From a bacterium (GTDB taxonomy: Bacteria; JAJVIF01; JAGGVT01), in assembly GCA_021157815.1 (NCBI GenBank), contig JAGGVT010000099.1:1-14547 (forward strand): DNA of 14,547 nucleotides. Reading direction: 5' to 3'. Below the pieces are notes generated by a model. The model saw only the letters and a list, made by a program, of their open reading frames with translations. It had not been told where the DNA came from and made no database searches. The stretch's first letter is position 1. Each line of letters starts with the position of its first letter. Shown piece by piece: positions 1 through 6,829 of the stretch. The position numbers and the translations under genes are program-made.

Positions 1-474
1 ATCCTGAATATAATTCAAAAATTAGTTGATTATAATACGATAGATCAATTTCGTGGATGCGAAAAAGATATTGTAATGTATATTGACTTCAAATCGGAAT
101 TAATAAATTTAAAACAAGTGCCGGAAGCTTTTGGACCTTTAGATAAATTGAATAAATATTTTAAGCACATAAATGACTCAATGCCAAACGAGATTAATTG
201 GATCATGGATGAATGCGATGTAACTTTTGAAAAAGCTATTGGTTACTTGTTACTTTCGATCGTAAATAATTACGTACCATTAGATGTTTTGTTGGAAAAC
301 CTTAAGGATCCTGATAAAAGATTTGAAATTGACGCCAAATTTGAAGAATTATATGGAAAGGAAATGCAGGCTCGGGAGATGATTAATCATATTAGAAAGC
401 TAATGTATATATCCATTACAAGAGCAAAAAAATGGCTAATTATTTTTACCGATCATTGTGAACCAAATCATTAA
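1..474 (+). CDS. C-terminal fragment of a superfamily 1 (UvrD/Rep-like) helicase, cut by window edge
   Basis: The reading frame is open from base 1 to the TAA at 472-474 (157 codons), so the start and the Walker motifs lie outside the window. Two helicase signatures are visible. TIDQFRGCEKDIV at residues 13-25 resembles motif V (T..x..F+G.E.D.V), and KLMYISITRAKKWLIIF at about 133-149 resembles motif VI (the Y(V/I)..TRA+..L signature of UvrD-type C-terminal domains). In this family the arginine of TRA contacts the ATP gamma-phosphate, so the fragment is the end of RecA-like domain 2. About 110 residues separate the two motifs. The DNA is markedly more AT-rich than the methyltransferase that follows. 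The exact subfamily (repair helicase, NERD-helicase, defence-island helicase) cannot be told from this end. An internal ATG at 76 is not a credible start because it would remove motif V. Confidence 0.72.
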   Translation: MLNIIQKLVDYNTIDQFRGCEKDIVMYIDFKSELINLKQVPEAFGPLDKLNKYFKHINDSMPNEINWIMDECDVTFEKAIGYLLLSIVNNYVPLDVLLENLKDPDKRFEIDAKFEELYGKEMQAREMINHIRKLMYISITRAKKWLIIFTDHCEPNH

Positions 475-548
475 AAATTATCATTCGTTAAATTGCGAAA
501 TTCGTAAAAGGCGCCGTTGATGTGCCCTTAATTCAATTTGGCATAACA

Positions 549-571
549 AAATGGTAACTGTCCCCAATTTC
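549..571. repeat. Possible REP-like remnant (AATGGTAACTGTCCCCAATT)
   Basis: The 475-619 gap contains the phrase AATGGTAACTGTCCCCAATT. From memory, its complement (AATTGGGGACAGTTACC) recurs beside IS200-like/REP-associated tyrosine transposase genes in many bacterial genomes. No transposase is present here and only one copy is visible in the window, so the assignment rests on resemblance alone. Nothing else is recognisable in the gap, and no clear terminator follows the helicase. Confidence 0.25.
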
Positions 572-619
572 TAACTGTTCGCACATCACCACCCATATCT
601 GCTAAAATTACTCGCTGGG

Positions 620-1372
620 ATGAACGTAATAAAGGAAATTCTGAAGAAGCTTATTCCTGAAAAGTGGCATGATCAGCTGGTGTTGGTTTTCAAGTACTAC
701 GGGTTTCAATACACCTGCCCGTGCTGCGGGGGGCGATTCAGACGGATGCGCTCGGCTGGTTCTCCGTTGCGTGTGAACGCGCAATGTCCAAAGTGCCAGT
801 GCTTTGAACGCCATCGACTTTTGATCCTCTATCTGAAAAACAAAACCGGATTTTTCAAGGACAATCTGAAAGTTCTGGATATCGCTCCGATGGAGTTCTT
901 TCAAAAGATATGCAAAGGCGCGCCGAATCTCGACTACACAAGCGCTGATATTTCATCACCGCTCGCGATGATGCATTTCGACCTTACGGATATCCCGCTG
1001 CCGGATAACCGGTTCGATTGCATCATATGCTATCACGTTCTCGAACATGTCCCGGATGACATGAAAGCGATGAGGGAGTTGTATCGTGTGCTCAAACCGG
1101 GCGGATGGGCGCTTCTGCAGGTTCCGATCGATGTAAATCGCCGGGAGACATTCGAGGACCCAGGCGTTACATCGCCGGAGGAACGTAAAAGACTATTCGG
1201 CCAGGATGATCATGTCAGGCTGTACGGCTTGGATTTTCAAGACAGGTTAAGGGAAGCCGGATTTACTGTCAGGATAGAGGATTATCAAAAGGAACTGACA
1301 TCTGCTGAGATAAAAAAATATTGCCTGCTTGAAAAAGAGGATATTTATATCTGCGCAAAAGAGCAGCTTTAA
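620..1372 (+). CDS. Zinc-ribbon class I SAM-dependent methyltransferase (Methyltransf_11 type)
   Basis: The protein has 250 residues. An N-terminal helix-rich segment is followed by a probable zinc ribbon (C33-x2-C36 and C56-x2-C59, with extra C35 and C61). The Rossmann methyltransferase core starts at VLDIAP (85-90), which stands in for the usual glycine-rich motif I. Further landmarks are DLTDIPLPDNRFDCIICYHV (121-140), LEHVPDD (141-147) and the motif after strand 5, YRVLKPGGWALLQVP (155-169). A conserved-looking HVRLYGLDFQDRLREAGF block lies near residues 198-215. It should transfer a methyl group from SAM; the substrate is not evident. Zinc-ribbon members of this group often lie among glycosyltransferase genes, so a sugar or lipid substrate is one possibility. 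The ATG at 620 is the first in frame but its Shine-Dalgarno is weak. The gene converges on the PP2C regulator, with a hairpin array between the two. Confidence 0.85.
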   Translation: MNVIKEILKKLIPEKWHDQLVLVFKYYGFQYTCPCCGGRFRRMRSAGSPLRVNAQCPKCQCFERHRLLILYLKNKTGFFKDNLKVLDIAPMEFFQKICKGAPNLDYTSADISSPLAMMHFDLTDIPLPDNRFDCIICYHVLEHVPDDMKAMRELYRVLKPGGWALLQVPIDVNRRETFEDPGVTSPEERKRLFGQDDHVRLYGLDFQDRLREAGFTVRIEDYQKELTSAEIKKYCLLEKEDIYICAKEQL

Positions 1373-1389
1373 ATTCTGCTGGTAAATTT

Positions 1390-1478
1390 CCCGGGAAAGG
1401 GTTCCCGGGTTGCATATTTCCCCGGTGAAGGGACACCGGGTTACATATTATCCCAGTGAAGAAACACCGGGTTAGATA
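1390..1478. repeat. Three tandem 31-bp hairpin units between convergent genes
   Basis: Three hairpins start at 1390, 1421 and 1452, an exact 31-bp period. Each is followed by a variant of GGTTACATAT. Unit 1 is CCCGGGAA/TTCCCGGG (8 bp, loop AGGG). Unit 2 is CCCGGTG/CACCGGG (7 bp, loop AAGGGA). Unit 3 is CCCAGTG/CACCGGG (7 bp, one A-C mismatch). They belong to the same family as the hairpins at 9786-9870, 9896-9919, 10309-10376 and 13932-13989. The array lies between the 3' ends of the methyltransferase and the PP2C regulator, where it could terminate transcription from both sides, although no long T-tract follows. Confidence 0.85.
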
Positions 1479-3356
1479 CTACCAATTGTCATTAATGATT
1501 CGCTTGACAATCGTAACCTCGTTGCCTTTTTCATTATAGAACATTTCATCCATTAACGATTTAACAAGATAAATTCCGCGTTTGCCGGCTTCATATATCT
1601 GTTCCCTGTCAAGAAAGAAAGTTGAGCTGTCACGGAGAAATCCCTCGCCTTCATCGCTGACCTGCATGCGAACCTCACTGTGGTTGTACATATACTTGAC
1701 ATAAACGTTCTTCGATTTATCCTCGCGGTTGCCGTGATAAATAGCGTTGGTAATCAACTCATCCATTGATAAGTGGAAATCGCTGATGATGTCATTTGGA
1801 ATGCCGAATTTTTCCAAACTGTTGACTATCTCCGTGATAGCGTCATCCTTGGTTAAAGGCGGTATCTGGAGATAGCTCCACCTTTCAGCCTCGAAACTGA
1901 AAACGGAAAACAGGATATCATCATCATTTTGCTGTTTTGCCGATTTAAAACGTTTTATCTGGTCATTGATGATGTTAATTATATCTTCAGCTTGAAGATC
2001 GCAATTTCGCGCAAAGAGATCGGAAAGTCTCTCAATGCCGAAATATTCACCATCCGCATTTACATTCCAGATAAGGCCATCCGTGTAGAGAAGCAGTTTG
2101 TCATCCTCTTCAATATCCAGCGTTACAGTTTTATATATATAATTTTCCTGTATTCCAAGAAGCGGGTTGCCATCTGTTAATTCCTCCGCTGCCTCTTTCC
2201 TGCTTCGCCAGATTATTGGATTCGGGTGTCCCGCGTTAACAAATGTCACGTTGTCAGTGTTCATGTCAATAATACCGATAAGCGCTGTCGCGCTGAATTG
2301 GCGGCTGATATCATCCCTTTCGCGGAATATCATTTCATTTATTTCATGGGCGATATACTCAGGATTCGGATTTTCACGGCATCGCAGACGGAAAACGGTA
2401 AGAACAGACATCATGTTGAAACTTGCGCTAATGCCGTGCCCCTCGACATCGCCGAATATGAAACAGATTTTACCTGCGCCCAAATCCAGCAGGTCGAAGA
2501 AATCACCGCCAAGGTCCTCGCAGGGCATGAATCCGGTGGCGACTTTCAAACTTCCCTTTTCGACATACTCGGGGAAGAAGCTGCGTTGCAGATTCCGGGC
2601 TTTATCCAGCATCACGTTTTTTTCGTTGAGCTCATTCGCAAGTTCGTGGGCGGTATTTTGAAGCTCGATAATATTTTCCTTGAGATTGATGCGCATCTTG
2701 TCAAGAGCTCTGCCCAGGATGCCAACCTCATCTATTTCATCAACGCTGATTTCTGTATCAAGATCGCCTGTAGCGAGATTCTCAGCGGAAATTGTCAGTG
2801 TCTTAATTGATTTCAGGATTCGCGGAGCCATTAGAAACGCAAGAAAGATAAGCAGCAATGGTATCAGCAACACTTCCGGCTTGGCGAAAAGGGCTCTGTA
2901 AAATCGGCCAGGATTTATATAACTTTTTGACAGGTCATTTTTCGTGTCGGTGTCAATACGAGTGATATAGATTGAATCACCATCAGAGATGTGCAGAATG
3001 CTTTTGTAATGATCCAGGATGCATTTTTCAAATTCATCCTTGTCAAGGTGCTTTCTGTATTCCGTCTTAAGGTCTTTCGAGAGCCACTCGCCAGCGTCAG
3101 GATGATTTCGCGCAATTTCATCAGCTGCGGAATCGATAGCGGAATCAATGACAGGCTGGATTAGCTCGGATGGCAGCTGGATATTTTCCATCATGTCGCC
3201 ATCCCGGAAATTATCCAGCATCAATTCCTCGCCGGCCATATAGAAAAATACCACCGCAAGTGCAATAACCAGGAAGAAAAGCAGGAAAACCTCAACCAGC
3301 GCTCTTCTCAGGCCGGGCTTAAGAACGAGTTTTGCATATTGTTTGACAGGTCTCAT
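1479..3356 (-). CDS. Membrane HAMP-PP2C (SpoIIE)-HATPase regulator of a partner-switching circuit
   Basis: The protein has 625 residues. Membrane segments at about 21-41 and 161-178 enclose a roughly 120-residue extracytoplasmic sensor region without a recognisable fold. HAMP follows (about 178-232), then a coiled-coil linker to about 255. The SpoIIE/PP2C phosphatase spans about 268-487, with metal-binding DLGGDFFD (281-288) and GDVEGHG (302-308), NAGHPNP (374-380), YTDGL (424-428) and NDDDI (477-481). An RsbW-like HATPase occupies about 500-622, with N box MDELITNAIYHGN (531-543), G1 box SDEGEGF (567-573) and G2 box GKRGIYLV (591-598). All key residues look intact. Members dephosphorylate a STAS antagonist while the kinase-type domain phosphorylates it or binds a partner. 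The STAS protein at 10632-11447 is a candidate substrate. The start is the first in-frame ATG and its Shine-Dalgarno is weak. It lies 45 nt downstream of the deacetylase, probably in one transcript. Confidence 0.92.
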   Translation of the reverse strand: MRPVKQYAKLVLKPGLRRALVEVFLLFFLVIALAVVFFYMAGEELMLDNFRDGDMMENIQLPSELIQPVIDSAIDSAADEIARNHPDAGEWLSKDLKTEYRKHLDKDEFEKCILDHYKSILHISDGDSIYITRIDTDTKNDLSKSYINPGRFYRALFAKPEVLLIPLLLIFLAFLMAPRILKSIKTLTISAENLATGDLDTEISVDEIDEVGILGRALDKMRINLKENIIELQNTAHELANELNEKNVMLDKARNLQRSFFPEYVEKGSLKVATGFMPCEDLGGDFFDLLDLGAGKICFIFGDVEGHGISASFNMMSVLTVFRLRCRENPNPEYIAHEINEMIFRERDDISRQFSATALIGIIDMNTDNVTFVNAGHPNPIIWRSRKEAAEELTDGNPLLGIQENYIYKTVTLDIEEDDKLLLYTDGLIWNVNADGEYFGIERLSDLFARNCDLQAEDIINIINDQIKRFKSAKQQNDDDILFSVFSFEAERWSYLQIPPLTKDDAITEIVNSLEKFGIPNDIISDFHLSMDELITNAIYHGNREDKSKNVYVKYMYNHSEVRMQVSDEGEGFLRDSSTFFLDREQIYEAGKRGIYLVKSLMDEMFYNEKGNEVTIVKRIINDNW

Positions 3357-3401
3357 TTGTTACTTGCGGAAACGACGAAACCCCAATTATATCGAGAGCG
3401 A

Positions 3402-4187
3402 TTATTCCAGGTCGCGCCAGCTAATTAATTCGATGCCTTCTTTCTTAATTAAAGCGCGTAATTCAGGATTTATCAAGACATTAAATTCGGTTAGACGTTC
3501 ATCCGCATATCCTGAAATCTTGCCAAGTTCATCCGACACTTCACCCGGATGGCACATCAGTTCAGTTACGCCATCAGATATATCGGCTAATATATTTGCC
3601 ATGTTTTGAAAATTTATTGAATCAATGCCGAAAAATCGACCTTCGAAATAATCATTTGTCCTGACTCCTCTTGAGCGAACTTTTTCTCTCATCTCGGGAT
3701 TAATGGTTCGAAGCGGCAGATTATAATTTAAAGCACTGAAAATAACCGCTTCCAGCACCTTTGGGTCGGTGTGTATGTGATGATGACTATCCAGATGAGT
3801 CGGCTCCAGGTCGAAACCCATAAAATGCCGTATCTGAGTTTCCATCTCAAGGATTATTTCCTCAACGGGGACATCATCGAAAATAACAACTCCATCATCA
3901 TTGACCGGTCTTTTCTCTGTCTTGCGCTTGTGGAAATAACCGTTCTTGTCCACAAGATGCGGAATTTTCTCTTTCGGAAGAACGGATTTGCCGACTGTCA
4001 GATTCAGATGGACTCCGATATCAAGGCTCGGATTCTCCAAAAGCTCGATTATATCCGCCCTTTGGGCAAGGTTTATCATCACGGATGCGGATGTTACTAC
4101 GCCGTTTCGATGCGCTCGGATTATTCCCTGTGAGACAGATCGAGTCAGGCCATAATCATCGGCGTGTATAATTAGCTGTTTTGCCAT
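3402..4187 (-). CDS. ChbG/YdjC (HpnK-like) family carbohydrate deacetylase
   Basis: I start this 261-residue protein at the ATG at 4187. It gives the family's standard N-terminus (MAKQLIIHADDYG) and has GAGGAA upstream; an in-frame ATG at 4244 adds 19 residues that do not fit. Family motifs are HADDYG (8-13), VHLNLTVG (59-66), THLDSHHHIH (130-139) and MCHPGE (211-216). They supply the Asp and His ligands of the divalent metal in these TIM-barrel-like enzymes. Known members deacetylate chitooligosaccharides or act in hopanoid lipid biosynthesis; the substrate here is unknown. It is the first gene of a probable operon with the PP2C regulator. The promoter candidate is at 4219-4232. Confidence 0.9.
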   Translation of the reverse strand: MAKQLIIHADDYGLTRSVSQGIIRAHRNGVVTSASVMINLAQRADIIELLENPSLDIGVHLNLTVGKSVLPKEKIPHLVDKNGYFHKRKTEKRPVNDDGVVIFDDVPVEEIILEMETQIRHFMGFDLEPTHLDSHHHIHTDPKVLEAVIFSALNYNLPLRTINPEMREKVRSRGVRTNDYFEGRFFGIDSINFQNMANILADISDGVTELMCHPGEVSDELGKISGYADERLTEFNVLINPELRALIKKEGIELISWRDLE

Positions 4188-4218
4188 GATTTTTGAACGT
4201 TCCTCGATAAATGTATTT

Positions 4219-4250
4219 TGTATATTAGCATAGAGAATGTACAATTTTAA
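4219..4250 (-). promoter_or_regulatory. Candidate extended -10 promoter for the deacetylase operon
   Basis: The minus strand reads TATGCTAATATACA at 4232-4219, giving an extended -10 (TGC-TAATAT). TTAAAA at 4250-4245 is a weak -35 match at 17-bp spacing. The same 14-mer with one change (TATGCTAAAATACA) stands upstream of the phosphomannomutase. The rest of the divergent 4188-4305 gap shows nothing clear for the plus strand. Confidence 0.4.
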
Positions 4251-4305
4251 CCGATGTACGATTTTTAAACTGGCTTAATTCGATTTTATCCATAGGAGAC
4301 CAACA

Positions 4306-4800
4306 ATGAAAGCGCTTACAAGAATCGCAATTCCACTTCTTCTTCTGTTCACATTGATTGCACTGGCTGGATGTAGTGATTCAAACGATGAAAAGAATCC
4401 CGATATGGTTCTTGAGATGGTTGATTTAATTAACGCTGAGCGAAGCGCAAACAGCTTACCAGCACTTACTCATAATCTCGACCTTTCCCATGTCGCGCAG
4501 CTGCATGCAGATGATATGGTCGCGCGTAATTTCCTTGGGCATGTCAATCCTGATGGCCACGATTATTTCTGGCGCGTAACCGACGCCGGAATCGCCTATG
4601 CCGGTTTGGGTGAGAATGTATCAGCCGGGCATTTCAATATGAAAGCCGCACATGACGCCTTCATGCTTTCGCCCGCACACCGTGACAATATTCTGCAAGT
4701 TGCGGCACAGGAGGTCGGTGTGGGCATTGCGCAGGGAGTGCCTAATAGTGATTACGGGCAATCGTTTTACGTCTGCGTTTTGTTTTTGCAGAGGGATTAG
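4306..4800 (+). CDS. CAP/SCP-domain (YkwD-like) lipoprotein
   Basis: The protein has 164 residues. A lipoprotein signal (residues 1-23, lipobox LAGC, acylated Cys23) is followed by a short polar linker and a CAP domain (about 34-162). Characteristic blocks are LINAERSANSLPAL (41-54), HADDMVARNFLGHVNPDG (67-84), GENVSAGH (102-109), SPAHRDNIL (122-130) and VGVGIA (137-142). The H67, H79, E103 and H125 positions match the conserved CAP cavity. Bacterial members are exported proteins of mostly unknown activity; some are linked to spore or envelope surfaces. AGGAG lies 9 nt before the ATG. The gene stands alone and converges on the lipoprotein gene at 4843-6030. Confidence 0.9.
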   Translation: MKALTRIAIPLLLLFTLIALAGCSDSNDEKNPDMVLEMVDLINAERSANSLPALTHNLDLSHVAQLHADDMVARNFLGHVNPDGHDYFWRVTDAGIAYAGLGENVSAGHFNMKAAHDAFMLSPAHRDNILQVAAQEVGVGIAQGVPNSDYGQSFYVCVLFLQRD

Positions 4801-4805
4801 GAAAA

Positions 4806-4832
4806 GGGGGCAGGTTCCAAGTACTTGCCCTC
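4806..4832. terminator. Hairpin between convergent genes 4306-4800 and 4843-6030
   Basis: A stem pairs GGGGGCAGG (4806-4814) with CTTGCCCTC (4824-4832), including two G-U pairs, with a 9-nt loop TTCCAAGTA. On the minus strand it is followed by TTTT, so it fits best as a terminator for the minus-strand operon; on the plus strand it is followed by A residues. The phrase GGGCAGGTTCCAAGTACTTG also resembles REP-like dispersed repeats. Confidence 0.5.
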
Positions 4833-4842
4833 TAAAAAAATC

Positions 4843-6030
4843 CTACTGTTCCCAAAGCTCTTGAAGAAAACGACTGTGTGGCACACCACGGCTTACAGAA
4901 GCAGCCAGATCACCATTTTTGTCATAATAGTAAATTGCGAAAATTGCCACTTCTCCACCTTCATCCTCGAAAACGCTAAAAGAGTAGTTTCCTGCATAGT
5001 TATCAAGTTGCTCAGCATTTTTAATAATTGAGTATGGAACTGGAGGTTGTGTGAGTTTTAAGTCATTCAATACATCATATTGACATTCAATAAAATCCAC
5101 TTGTTGCATATCTGCATGAGTATAAGGATTGATCCATGCTTTTGGATTTTTCCTACCATAATAATTCAAATATTCATCAAGAGAATTAAGAACATTTTCA
5201 TGGCTCTGAGCAAGAGCGTAATTATTCATCATTCTGTGTACCTGTGCACTAATTGTGGTAATTCGCGCTGTTTCAGAAGTATAGTCATCACCAAAATATC
5301 CTCTACGCCCGAGTTCAGCTGAATTAATGGCTTCGTTTAATTTATCACTGTCGATCTTTTCAAAATCATATATAGTACGTCCGTCTGTGTATATTTCTTC
5401 ACGCTTCCCAATTCCACTTAAATAATAAAGTTCGTTAAAGTCATTTGTTGTTGAATCATATCCATCATCTTTTTCTCCAATATGCCTTAGAAAAGCCATG
5501 GCTTCATTATTTGACGCTATCAATATATCTCCAGGAGAATACTCAAGGCTTGTTTTAACATCTTCACCTGTATAAGGATTTCGTGGAATGTAAATTAATA
5601 ATCCTTCATCTATAAGGGAGCGATAATTAAAAGGAAATGAATCAGAGTAAAGTAAGCGGCTATAATAATTATCACAAAGCAACTGGAATAATAATGTTTG
5701 AGAATTATCAAAGTCGCTATCATAATTTGGATTACCAAACTTGCCAGGATCGTCTTTCTCAGCTTGAAATCTTGTATCAGCGTATTCTACATCAAATGAT
5801 TTATCAATTAGGTTAAAAACATCATCGTTTTCTACAGCATCAAGAAAAGTAATCTCATCTTGGGTGTAAGAGACGCTGTTTTGAGTTGATATCCGTATGT
5901 CGGATTTCGATTTGTTTTGGTTATTATCCGGTTGAATCCCGCCTATATCTTTTGTCCTGGTGCTACAACCAGTTAAAACCACTAATACTGTAATCCAAAT
6001 GAGATATCCGTATGTAATATATTTATTCAT
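4843..6030 (-). CDS. Unknown exported lipoprotein with two NPYT motifs 150 residues apart
   Basis: I do not recognise this 395-residue protein. It begins with a lipoprotein signal (lipobox LTGC, Cys22) and a polar linker rich in Asp, Asn and Ser (about 23-55), followed by an acidic, Tyr-rich body. Two segments share a plan: DNYYSRLLYSDS (120-131) leading to IPRNPYTGEDV (148-158), and NNYALAQSHENV (269-280) leading to AWINPYTHADM (298-308). The NPYT motifs are exactly 150 residues apart, which suggests two diverged copies of one domain. Similar N-P-(Y/W)-T ends occur in pseudopilin-like exported proteins, but I infer no function. AAGGAGAG precedes the ATG. It lies 22 nt downstream of the secreted protein gene and is the second gene of that operon. 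The DNA is more AT-rich than its neighbours. Confidence 0.78.
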   Translation of the reverse strand: MNKYITYGYLIWITVLVVLTGCSTRTKDIGGIQPDNNQNKSKSDIRISTQNSVSYTQDEITFLDAVENDDVFNLIDKSFDVEYADTRFQAEKDDPGKFGNPNYDSDFDNSQTLLFQLLCDNYYSRLLYSDSFPFNYRSLIDEGLLIYIPRNPYTGEDVKTSLEYSPGDILIASNNEAMAFLRHIGEKDDGYDSTTNDFNELYYLSGIGKREEIYTDGRTIYDFEKIDSDKLNEAINSAELGRRGYFGDDYTSETARITTISAQVHRMMNNYALAQSHENVLNSLDEYLNYYGRKNPKAWINPYTHADMQQVDFIECQYDVLNDLKLTQPPVPYSIIKNAEQLDNYAGNYSFSVFEDEGGEVAIFAIYYYDKNGDLAASVSRGVPHSRFLQELWEQ

Positions 6031-6052
6031 TTTTCTCTCCTTATTAACTTCT

Positions 6053-6733
6053 TTAGCAGTTTGTATTGGTATTATGAGCTGGATGCCATATTAATAGGCA
6101 AGAGCCACCATGATTATGATTTGGTGGATCATGTGGTTCGATATAATTGTCTTCATCATTCAGATAATTTTCCCATCCACCATCGTTATAACCAGGATAA
6201 GGAACCACATCTATATCATCCTGAAATGGAGAGGAATAGTTGTAATAGCAGACTCGTGCAAATTTAATTTTTCTGTAACGACAAATATCCGCAACTTCAA
6301 AATACTGATAAGTACTATAAGTGCAAGATCTGTTGCTATAAATCTTAAAAGGGATTGTATTAGCACATTGGCTAACGGGGTTGATTGCTATTGTACTTGG
6401 CCAGACAAAAGGATAGTATATCTTTATTTTCTCATCTGCTCCACCATTAAGATTTGGTACCCAGACTTGATAAAACACTTCTGACAAACCTACATGGGTT
6501 GAAGTATATGCGGCTCCCTGCCAATTGTACCAATGGAAGTTGCCTGATGTTGTATAACAATTGTTGGTTTGCCCTGTATCAACTCCAGCACCAACTGGAG
6601 AAGATGTAAGCGGTAAAAACGATAATAAGAAAAACAAAAGAAGTGTGAACGATTTTGCTTTAAAAAAACTGCTACCTAAAGAGCTTCTCCTCAGCAAAAG
6701 TTTACGGAAAAATCGGGGGGGGGTAACGTTCAT
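6053..6733 (-). CDS. Unknown secreted protein with seven cysteines and a C9 tract at its start
   Basis: The protein has 226 residues. A long basic n-region (1-28) precedes a strong hydrophobic core (29-41) and a likely signal-peptidase site near VGAG (47-50). The mature part is rich in Tyr, Asn and Trp, with cysteines at 59, 123, 137, 151, 162, 212 and 226, a His/Pro/Asn-rich segment (200-209) and an end at NTNTNC. The aromatic, Cys-bearing beta-type composition suggests a disulfide-stabilised extracellular domain; I recognise no family. The start is well supported by GGAGG seven nt upstream. Codons 4-7 contain nine consecutive C residues (6715-6723), a possible slippage site. It is the first gene of a two-gene operon with the lipoprotein. 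Confidence 0.75.
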   Translation of the reverse strand: MNVTPPRFFRKLLLRRSSLGSSFFKAKSFTLLLFFLLSFLPLTSSPVGAGVDTGQTNNCYTTSGNFHWYNWQGAAYTSTHVGLSEVFYQVWVPNLNGGADEKIKIYYPFVWPSTIAINPVSQCANTIPFKIYSNRSCTYSTYQYFEVADICRYRKIKFARVCYYNYSSPFQDDIDVVPYPGYNDGGWENYLNDEDNYIEPHDPPNHNHGGSCLLIWHPAHNTNTNC

Positions 6734-6791
6734 TTTAGAACCTCCAGCATTTAATTAAGTTTTTATATAATATCACGTAATCTAACACCAT

Positions 6792-6819
6792 AGTTTACAT
6801 TTTATTTAATAAATGTCAA
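6792..6819 (-). promoter_or_regulatory. Candidate sigma-70-type promoter for the 6733-4843 operon
   Basis: On the minus strand, a perfect TTGACA (6819-6814) is separated by 16 bp from TAAACT (6797-6792, four of six consensus bases). Transcription would begin near 6785, leaving a 5' leader of about 50 nt that ends in the GGAGG site. The sequence lies within the 96-nt gap after the phosphomannomutase stop, so the operon probably has its own promoter. Confidence 0.5.
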
Positions 6820-6829
6820 GATTTATCTA

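Noticed and set aside
608-904. 98-codon minus-strand frame opposite the methyltransferase
   Set aside because: It is antisense to the zinc-ribbon and core motifs of the methyltransferase and has no independent support.
1390-1478. Possible CRISPR array from the regular 31-bp period
   Set aside because: Whole units repeat with their hairpins and there are no variable spacers; only three units exist and no cas gene is visible.
2226-2810. Long open frame on the plus strand opposite the PP2C regulator
   Set aside because: It lies wholly antisense to a gene with intact domain motifs, has no ribosome site, and encodes no recognisable protein.
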